From W0P28-013 sp963621145 (GTDB lineage Bacteria; Bacteroidota; Bacteroidia; Bacteroidales; Paludibacteraceae), in NCBI GenBank assembly GCA_963621145.1, contig CAVFDI010000037.1:1-18388 (forward strand): DNA of 18,388 nucleotides, read 5' to 3'. The first letter of the stretch is position 1, and the number at the start of each line of letters is the position of its first letter. Below, piece after piece: positions 13,216 through 18,388 of this stretch. Position numbers and translations under genes: made by a program. Under the pieces are notes generated by a model. The model ran no database searches. It saw only the letters and a program-made list of their open reading frames with translations, and had not been told where the DNA came from.

Positions 13216-13764
13216 TTGCCACGCAAACTGCACACCGAAGAGATTTTGCGCCTGTCGCCCGAAGAATTTGCGGCGGTCGACAAAATTCCGCTTGTGGTTG
13301 TGCTCGACGATGTGCGCAGTCTGCACAATGTCGGCTCCGTTTTTCGCACAGCCGATGCCTACCGCGTGCAGCAAGTGGTGCTTTGCGGCATCACCGCCAC
13401 GCCACCGCAACCCGAAATTCACAAGACCGCTCTTGGCGCTGAATTCACAGTCGATTGGCGCTATTTTGCCGATGCCAACGAAGCCGTCGACACTCTAAAA
13501 CGCGATGGATTCACAGTTCTAGCCATAGAACAAGCCGAAGGAAGCATCGGTTTCGAGCAGATTGTGCCAAAGAGAGGCGAAAAGATTGCCATCGTACTTG
13601 GCAACGAGGTGAAAGGCGTTAAGCAAAGCGTTATCGACCGCTGCGATGCCTGCCTCGAACTACCACAATATGGCACAAAACACTCGCTGAATGTGAGCGT
13701 AACCGCAGGAATTGTAATCTACGAGATGGCGAATAAGTTGGGAATAACGAGTAATGAGTGCTGA
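13216..13764 (+). CDS. SpoU/TrmH-family RNA 2'-O-methyltransferase
   Basis: SPOUT-class enzyme that would methylate a ribose 2'-OH in tRNA or rRNA using S-adenosylmethionine. The 182-residue protein shows all three SpoU motifs: NVGSVFRTADA (38-48, catalytic R44), IAIVLGNEVKGV (124-135) and LELPQYGTKHSLNVSVTAGI (147-166), which form the knotted cofactor site. There is no N-terminal extension. The start must be the TTG at 13216: an in-frame stop (13210-13212) lies just upstream, no ATG occurs before the last 15 residues, and the resulting MPRKLHTEEI resembles the usual MRKL start of relatives. The exact RNA target cannot be read from the sequence. It follows tRNA-Arg by 93 nt. Confidence 0.9.
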   Translation: MPRKLHTEEILRLSPEEFAAVDKIPLVVVLDDVRSLHNVGSVFRTADAYRVQQVVLCGITATPPQPEIHKTALGAEFTVDWRYFADANEAVDTLKRDGFTVLAIEQAEGSIGFEQIVPKRGEKIAIVLGNEVKGVKQSVIDRCDACLELPQYGTKHSLNVSVTAGIVIYEMANKLGITSNEC

Positions 13765-13782
13765 AATAGCAGCAACACAGAC

Positions 13783-13823
13783 AAAAAAAATCGGGGAACA
13801 TCGTGCGATGCTTCCCGATTTTC
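13783..13823. terminator. bidirectional terminator between the methyltransferase and tRNA(CAT)
   Basis: A long stem (AAAATCGGG...CATCG with its complement, one G-U pair and one mismatch) ends in eight U on the minus-strand transcript, where it terminates the CAT-anticodon tRNA. On the plus strand the tail is ATTTTCG, weaker but usable for the methyltransferase gene. Confidence 0.82.
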
Positions 13824-13831
13824 GTTTGCAG

Positions 13832-13905
13832 TGGGCCCACTTGGACTTGAACCAAGGACCTGCGGGTTATGAGTCCGATGCTCTAACCGACTGAGCTATA
13901 GGCCC
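13832..13905 (-). tRNA. tRNA with CAT anticodon (elongator Met or lysidine-modified Ile2)
   Basis: The cloverleaf has acceptor stem GGGCCTA / TGGGCCC, D arm GCTC / GAGC, anticodon loop CTCATAA (anticodon complement at 13869-13871) and T arm CTTGG-TTCAAGT-CCAAG. The first pair is G-C, so it is not an initiator. The C4-G69 and C5-G68 pairs resemble the E. coli Ile2 substrate of TilS, but this does not settle Met versus Ile. The base pair next to the loop is an A-C mismatch. CCA is not encoded. Confidence 0.92.
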
Positions 13906-13944
13906 GATTTTCGTTGCGGAGCAATCTCCTCTGGAAAATCGCTG

Positions 13945-13975
13945 CAAAGGTACAATTTTTTTCGTGTTTAGCAAA
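13945..13975 (-). promoter_or_regulatory. promoter of the CAT-anticodon tRNA
   Basis: On the minus strand TTTG (13972-13975) is followed after 19 nt by TACCTTTG (13945-13952), the best promoter match in the window. It lies about 40 nt before the mature tRNA. Confidence 0.75.
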
Positions 13976-13996
13976 ATTTCAGATGAAATAATTTAC

Positions 13997-14032
13997 GCAG
14001 AAGAAATTTTTGCGTAAATACGCAATTTTGTC
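13997..14032 (-). repeat. 36-bp dispersed repeat with palindromic core, copy 2
   Basis: Reverse complement of 179-214 with one change in 36. A further TTTACGCA at 13992-13999 faces TGCGTAAA at 14011-14018, so three TACGCA half-sites occur within 35 bp. It lies between the OmpA-gene terminator and the tRNA promoter. Confidence 0.65.
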
Positions 14033-14038
14033 TTCCGC

Positions 14039-14072
14039 AAAAAAAAGAGGGCGCGACTAATGCCACGCCCTC
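14039..14072 (-). terminator. intrinsic terminator of the OmpA-like gene
   Basis: On the minus strand GAGGGCG and CGCCCTC form a 7-bp stem with a 12-nt loop, followed by eight T. It begins 19 nt after the stop codon. Confidence 0.9.
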
Positions 14073-14091
14073 GATTTTGAAATTACGCTGA

Positions 14092-16236
14092 TTATTTGTT
14101 TAGCAGATATTTCTCTTTCAGCTCGTTGGCTTTGCGAATACATTCTGGATCGTTGGGGTTGCCAACCGACGGATCGAGTTTTGGAATCATCAGAATGGTG
14201 CCAGGCTCGATGTCGCTCGGATCCTGAATTTGGAACATGTTGGCCTCGTAGATGTAGACCCAGAAGGCCTGTTCGCCGCCGTACCATTTGCGCGAAAGTT
14301 GCGCCAGATACATGCCGCGTTTCATGGTTACCTCGCCAATGAATTCGGTGTACTTCAAGAAAATTGGCACCATTTTGCCATCGATCTCGACCAACGGAAT
14401 TTCGCGCGTGGTCTTGTTCACCACGCCTTTGTCGGTCTGACTAGCCTCTTTGGCTTCGGCGGCACTCTGCTGCTGCGTCTGCTCATCGACTAGTCCCACA
14501 GGAATAATCTCCACGCGGCGATCTTTCGATTTCTGATGCTCAAAATCGTTATAGCGGAACGGCTTTGTAGAACCAAACGACTGCACTTTCATCTGCGAAT
14601 CCTTCACGCCTTTGGCACGCAGCATATTCGCCACAGCGCGCGCGCGTTTCATCGATAGTTGCTGATTGTATTCGTCGGAACCCGTTTTGCATGCGTGTCC
14701 GTTCACCTCGATGCCCATGTCGCGATGCTGCACAAGCACAGCTGCCACCTTGTCGAGAATGTCGGCGGGCTGCAATTTAGGATCGTATTTATCGAAATCG
14801 AAGAAGATGACCGATTTGCGCAATTCCTCGTCGAGCGTAGCAACAGCCTTGGCAATAGTATCGTGGCGCGTTTCGATCACCACTTTTTCGACCACCGTAG
14901 GCACATTAACTGTATCGCGCAGCGTGATGGTATCGCTCAGCACAATGGTGTCGGCCAAAACAATGGTATCTTGAATGCGAATGGTGTCGTAAACATAGAT
15001 TATTTGCGGTTCTTGGCTCTTGCGCGGCTTCTTCTCGCGCTCTTTTTTCTCTTTGGGTTGCGTGCGCCCAGCAAACAGATTCAAACCGATTTTGATGCCT
15101 GCCGAAGCCGCATTGATGCCGTTTTTGATGCCAACGCCTTTCAACTGTTTGGTGGCAATCAAGCCCTGATATTCGTTCATGAATGGATGATCGGCATTTT
15201 TGAAGCCAATATCCTGTCTTTCGAGCGATTTGTTAGGTTGTATTGTGCCACCATACGGGTCGATATCGGTGAAGCCATAGTTGAAATATGCACCAATGAA
15301 CAGATCGAGGCGATTGCTGAGTTGAACCAGCGCGCCAATCTCGAAAAATGCCGAGACATTGTAGCGGAATTGGTTATTTTTGGTGGTTGGCAAACCTTTC
15401 ACTGAACCATTTTGTCCAGCACTTTCCTCAAGACCAAAGCCGTGAGCGGTTTCGTTTACGCCTAAAATATTCCAATTGTACTGCGGATATTCGCCCACAT
15501 GACGCATAGATCCGCTCATCACTTTGTAATCGGAATAGACGGGCAGACCGAATTTTGCACCCAACTGAGCATAGAGTCCCGTGCGGTGTCCCCAATTCTG
15601 CTGAAAATGCAGTGCCAACGGAATTTCGACCATGTAGATGACTTGGCGTTCTTTCCATCTCTGCATGCGCGTGCGGTGATTGTAGGTATCGCCATCGGTA
15701 TCGGTAACGCCATTCCATGTGTCAATTTTTTTGCCATATTCGCCCGTGAGCGTCGCCACAGAACCATAGTGACTGAAATATGCGCCCGTCCCGATACCCA
15801 TGCAGGGAATGAAGAAATAGGTATAGCCGATGTTGGCAGTGAGCGACGGCAGCACATATTGCGAGCCAGCCTCCACCTCGTAGAGCAGATCGCTCACGCC
15901 TGCACCAAAGCCAAACTGAAAGTACGAGCCTTTGCGCAGCGGGTGAATTTCGGGTTTGCGACGAACAGTGTCGATGTCGGCTTCATCGTCGAGATAGAGC
16001 GAATCGGCATCGAGCGCAAGCGGCGCGAGCGTGTCGGTCTCTTCGGGTTCCACCTGAATGCTGTCGGACGCCACATCGGCAGCAATAGCCTCGGCAAATG
16101 GGTCGACTGCGAGCGAGTCGGCAACTACCGATGCACTATCGGTTGGTTCATCACCAAAAATGAAATCAGCCTCTTCTTGTGCAACCACAGCCGTAGCACA
16201 CAAGGCGGCAATGAGTATTAGAGCATTTCGCTTCAT
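14092..16236 (-). CDS. OmpA-family outer membrane protein with C-terminal LysM-like domain
   Basis: Outer-membrane protein expected to tie the membrane to peptidoglycan. Of 714 residues, 1-19 are a signal peptide (MKRNALILIAALCATAVVAQ). Residues 20-95 are acidic and low in complexity. Residues 104-390 look like a beta-barrel, with alternating aromatic strands. Residues 391-410 are basic, and 417-442 are five DTIxxx hexapeptides. Residues 474-580 are an OmpA_C domain (VIFFDFDKYDP, LSMKRARAVANML, RRVEI). Residues 635-687 resemble LysM (MKRGMYLAQLSRKWYG...IEPGTILMIPKL). In the OmpA_C domain the usual GHTD is GHAC, so the diaminopimelate-contacting Asp is Cys516, while the Arg (R531) is kept. The ATG at 16236 is chosen because it opens the signal peptide; the frame stays open upstream through a tandem repeat. 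Confidence 0.9.
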   Translation of the reverse strand: MKRNALILIAALCATAVVAQEEADFIFGDEPTDSASVVADSLAVDPFAEAIAADVASDSIQVEPEETDTLAPLALDADSLYLDDEADIDTVRRKPEIHPLRKGSYFQFGFGAGVSDLLYEVEAGSQYVLPSLTANIGYTYFFIPCMGIGTGAYFSHYGSVATLTGEYGKKIDTWNGVTDTDGDTYNHRTRMQRWKERQVIYMVEIPLALHFQQNWGHRTGLYAQLGAKFGLPVYSDYKVMSGSMRHVGEYPQYNWNILGVNETAHGFGLEESAGQNGSVKGLPTTKNNQFRYNVSAFFEIGALVQLSNRLDLFIGAYFNYGFTDIDPYGGTIQPNKSLERQDIGFKNADHPFMNEYQGLIATKQLKGVGIKNGINAASAGIKIGLNLFAGRTQPKEKKEREKKPRKSQEPQIIYVYDTIRIQDTIVLADTIVLSDTITLRDTVNVPTVVEKVVIETRHDTIAKAVATLDEELRKSVIFFDFDKYDPKLQPADILDKVAAVLVQHRDMGIEVNGHACKTGSDEYNQQLSMKRARAVANMLRAKGVKDSQMKVQSFGSTKPFRYNDFEHQKSKDRRVEIIPVGLVDEQTQQQSAAEAKEASQTDKGVVNKTTREIPLVEIDGKMVPIFLKYTEFIGEVTMKRGMYLAQLSRKWYGGEQAFWVYIYEANMFQIQDPSDIEPGTILMIPKLDPSVGNPNDPECIRKANELKEKYLLNK
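14911..14988 (-). repeat. DTIxxx hexapeptide (18-nt) coding repeat
   Basis: Five consecutive six-residue units starting with D-T-I/V (DTIRIQ, DTIVLA, DTIVLS, DTITLR, DTV) form the linker between the barrel and the OmpA_C domain. Such linkers are common in Bacteroidota OmpA-like proteins. Confidence 0.75.
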
Positions 16237-16260
16237 ATCGGATTGTGTTATTTCGAGTAT

Positions 16261-16332
16261 GTTTAATTGTTGAATCGTTGAATTGTTGAATTGTTGAACT
16301 GTTGAACTGTTGAATTGTTGAATCGTTGAATC
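16261..16332 (+). repeat. octamer tandem repeat GTTGAAYY x9 upstream of the OmpA-like gene
   Basis: Nine contiguous 8-nt units, the first degenerate (GTTTAATT) and the others GTTGAATC, GTTGAATT or GTTGAACT. It lies 25-96 nt before the start codon of the OmpA-like gene on the other strand. No TAnnTTTG box for that gene was found in the gap. Confidence 0.85.
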
Positions 16333-16337
16333 GTTCG

Positions 16338-16354
16338 GACGCATGCGGTGCGTC
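16338..16354. repeat. small inverted repeat GACGCA / TGCGTC
   Basis: GACGCATGCGGTGCGTC is a 6-bp stem with a 5-nt loop, followed by TCTAC. It resembles one half of the dispersed palindromes of the GTAGAGACGC type that I recall from Bacteroidota genomes, but this is a resemblance only. Confidence 0.45.
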
Positions 16355-16379
16355 TCTACTTTCGCACTTTCTAACTAAA

Positions 16380-16437
16380 AATTCCTCACTCCTAATTCCT
16401 AATTCTCTTGCTACTTGCTACTCATATCTTGCTACTA
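16380..16437 (+). repeat. CCTAATT and TTGCTACT short tandem repeats
   Basis: Imperfect units ATTCCTC, ACTCCTA, ATTCCTA, ATTCTCT are followed by TTGCTACT repeated three times (the last after an 8-nt gap). It ends 3 nt before the stop codon of the T9SS protein gene and holds no obvious terminator. Confidence 0.6.
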
Positions 16438-16439
16438 AA

Positions 16440-18388
16440 CTACTTAACAATAAACTTCGCCAAGTGTTCCTCGCCATCGGCATCGACAAAGCGAACGATG
16501 TAGAAGCCTTGCGTAAAGTGTTGATTTATAGTCATTTCCGTTTCAACAGACGAAGTAACAAACAGTTTCAAACCTTGTGCATTGCAGATTTCGAGCGAAC
16601 CGCCAGAGAGGAGTTTTTCATCGAAATTCAGATCAACCACAATGTTCTCGCTTGGGCGCGCAGGCACAGGATAGACCTCGATGCCGACATTCTGCCTCTC
16701 CTCTTTCAGCTCTGGTTTGAATTCGCAAGTGCGATAGCGGTGACCATCGTTTCCAATGAGATCGACAAAATAACGCGAGGCAGCATCCAGCGGCTCGTAG
16801 ATGTGTTGCAGTGTGGCATCGTCCACTTTTTGTCCGTTGCGGTACCACTGATATGCCATGAATGTGAGCGGTTTACCCTCGAGCGTGCCGCTGTTGTTCA
16901 CCACTATCACATCGTTCCATTTCTGGTGCAGATAGCCATCGATGGAGATAGAGAGTTGCAGTTGGCGCGCCTCGCTTTCGCACGATTCGGTGCCGCCCAA
17001 GAACACAAGCGATGCCGTGTAGATGCGCGGTTCGGGCGTTCCGACGGCTTTTATGGCAATGCGACCATCGGCTGGAATCTCGGTAAATTCGGTTACACTC
17101 GCAAACGCAGCATCGTCGAACAGCAGTTTGTATTTGGTTGGATTGCCCGAAACGGCTTCAATCTGAACGAAGAAATCGCTCGCCACATCGCTTTCGCACA
17201 CCTCGAGCAACGAATCGACAATGGCAACTTGCGGCGTTGGCGTGGCTTCGGCTATCAGAACCACCGTGCGCTGGCAGCCTTGCATTGTGGCATCGTCGGT
17301 GATGACTTGTGTTTCGCCAGGATTTTTGAAGGTAACATCGCGGCTACCTTTGCCCGACTGACTGCTATAATTAAAGGTGTAGGTGTACGGAAAATCGCGT
17401 TCGCAGACATTCAGCGTGATGGTGTCGATTTCGTTTTGTGCAATGACAAAGCCAGCGCTCTCTTCCGAATCAATCCAATCGAGGTTGCAAAGGCCATCAT
17501 GAACTTGGCGTTTAATGCTTACCGCCACGGGGAAGGTGCAGCCTGCCAGTTGCGTGCGGTCGAACAGGAAACTGAGCGATAGTGTGTTGCTCGTAGAATC
17601 GATGATGGTGTTGGTATAATGAGCATCAACGCTGACCAACTCGATGACCCAGCGATAGGTGTAGTTGCCATCGCCGCCTGTGGCTGCTGTTTCGCTTTCG
17701 GCCAACAGTGTCGTTTGGTCACCATCGAGGCAGAGCAGTTCGTCGGTTACCGACTTGATTGCCCCTGCATCGAACGCCGCCAGCAGCGTAATGGTAACGC
17801 TGTTTTCGGAATTACGCCAGTCGTTACACTTGCCATCTTTGGCTTGGCGCACAAATGTATGTGCCTGATTGTCAGCAAGTTGTTCGGAAGTTGGCGTGTA
17901 GTTTGCGGCAGTTGCGCCAGCGATTTCTTTGCCGTCTATCAACCAACGGTAACTGATATTTCCGTCGCCACCAGAAGCCGAAATCGAGTCTTGTAGCGTA
18001 GGAATTGTTGCATTGGGACAAAGTTCCAACGAACCTAATTTCTTAATCGCGCCGGGCGTAAATTCGGGCAGCAGCGTAACGACAAAACTATTTTCGGAAG
18101 TTTCCCAATCGCTGCACTTGCTGTCTTTGGCTTGACGCACAAATGTGTGCTGCGCATGGTCGGCCAGTTGTGCTGCCGTTGGTGTGTAGTTTGCGACAGT
18201 TGCGCCAGTGATTTCTCCTCCGTCCATCAACCAACGATAACTGATATTTCCATCGCCACCAGTGGTTGGAATCGAATCTTGCAATGCGGGAATTTCCGAA
18301 GCGTTGCACAAAATTGTTTCGGGCAGTTTTTTGATTGCCCCCGCATCGAAATCGGCCAACAGCGTAACGGTAACGCTATTTTCAGAGT
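16440..18388 (-). CDS. T9SS-secreted repeat protein, 3' part (5' end beyond the window)
   Basis: The frame is open to the right edge, so only the C-terminal ~649 residues are seen. They begin inside a repeat (SENSVTVTLLADFDAGAIKKL). Two 96-residue repeats (18063-18350 and 17775-18062) share 64 of 96 residues by my count, each with a GGDGNISYRWL core, ANYTPT and a Cys pair (LC...KC). A third, diverged repeat starts at 17774 (GGDGNYTYRW). They look like immunoglobulin-like or PKD-like adhesive domains. More beta-rich sequence follows, and the last ~85 residues (VGIEVYPVPARPSENIVVDL ... GFYIVRFVD ... FIVK) are a type A T9SS sorting domain, removed or used for anchoring at the cell surface. A role in adhesion or polymer binding is a guess; no enzyme domain is visible. 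Confidence 0.88.
   Translation of the reverse strand, partial: SENSVTVTLLADFDAGAIKKLPETILCNASEIPALQDSIPTTGGDGNISYRWLMDGGEITGATVANYTPTAAQLADHAQHTFVRQAKDSKCSDWETSENSFVVTLLPEFTPGAIKKLGSLELCPNATIPTLQDSISASGGDGNISYRWLIDGKEIAGATAANYTPTSEQLADNQAHTFVRQAKDGKCNDWRNSENSVTITLLAAFDAGAIKSVTDELLCLDGDQTTLLAESETAATGGDGNYTYRWVIELVSVDAHYTNTIIDSTSNTLSLSFLFDRTQLAGCTFPVAVSIKRQVHDGLCNLDWIDSEESAGFVIAQNEIDTITLNVCERDFPYTYTFNYSSQSGKGSRDVTFKNPGETQVITDDATMQGCQRTVVLIAEATPTPQVAIVDSLLEVCESDVASDFFVQIEAVSGNPTKYKLLFDDAAFASVTEFTEIPADGRIAIKAVGTPEPRIYTASLVFLGGTESCESEARQLQLSISIDGYLHQKWNDVIVVNNSGTLEGKPLTFMAYQWYRNGQKVDDATLQHIYEPLDAASRYFVDLIGNDGHRYRTCEFKPELKEERQNVGIEVYPVPARPSENIVVDLNFDEKLLSGGSLEICNAQGLKLFVTSSVETEMTINQHFTQGFYIVRFVDADGEEHLAKFIVK
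17775..18350 (-). repeat. two 288-bp tandem coding repeats
   Basis: Two exact-length 288-bp units encode the 96-residue repeats of the secreted protein. The bases just right of 18350 (encoding SENSVTVTLLA) match the end of a further unit, so the array continues outside the window. Confidence 0.85.

Noticed and set aside
14659..15405. Open frame of 248 codons on the plus strand
   Set aside because: Antisense to the OmpA-like gene, which has a clear signal peptide and OmpA_C domain.
16261..16332. CRISPR-like array
   Set aside because: Units are 8 nt and contiguous with no spacers, so this is a simple tandem repeat.
16237..16344. 36-residue N-terminal extension of the OmpA-like protein
   Set aside because: It is encoded mostly by the octamer repeat; the internal ATG at 16236 opens a clean signal peptide.
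16326..17582. Open frame of 418 codons on the plus strand
   Set aside because: Opposite the T9SS-domain gene, whose C-terminal sorting domain and internal repeats make the minus strand the coding one.

Overview
The window is an 18.4 kb piece of a Bacteroidota chromosome, most likely Bacteroidales. The signs are: promoters of the TTTG / TAnnTTTG type before genes and tRNAs on both strands, few Shine-Dalgarno sequences, a DUF5606 protein, a type IX secretion (T9SS) C-terminal sorting domain, an OmpA-family protein with a DTIxxx-rich linker, and a GT3-type glycogen synthase paired with an alpha-glucan phosphorylase. Content is mainly housekeeping. No prophage, CRISPR array, defence island or intact insertion sequence is visible.

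Layout. Positions 1-230 are intergenic and hold two repeats that recur elsewhere in the window. Positions 231-1286 (-) encode an Mrp/ApbC-type iron-sulfur P-loop ATPase. After a repeat-rich gap, 1579-3796 (+) is a two-gene unit: a DUF5606 protein and a biotin-dependent-carboxyltransferase-like protein whose biotinyl lysine position is Arg. A strong terminator follows. Positions 3986-8253 (+) are a glycogen module (GT3 glycogen synthase, then GT35 phosphorylase), closed by another terminator. Facing it is a Zn/Cd-type P1B ATPase (8516-10399, -). Divergent from the ATPase runs a genome-maintenance stretch (+): VanZ-like membrane protein, DprA, RecO, tRNA-Arg(CCT) and a SpoU/TrmH-family RNA methyltransferase. 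A CAT-anticodon tRNA (-), an OmpA/LysM-like envelope protein (-) and the 3' part of a repeat-containing T9SS-secreted protein (-, running off the right edge) end the window.

How the genes work together. The two glycogen genes are a synthesis and breakdown pair. DprA and RecO both act in RecA loading and recombination but are separated by an intergenic element and probably transcribed separately. The last two genes are envelope or secreted proteins.

The least ordinary signals lie between the genes and in one protein. They are: (i) a 124-bp element with 17-bp terminal inverted repeats ending three bases before recO, with a related sequence carrying the same promoter-like core at the left window edge; (ii) a 36-bp sequence present twice in opposite orientations (35/36 identical) with a hairpin-forming core; (iii) 7-8-nt short tandem repeat arrays in several intergenic gaps; and (iv) the biotin-type domain without its lysine. 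All calls come from reading the sequence only; no database search was made.
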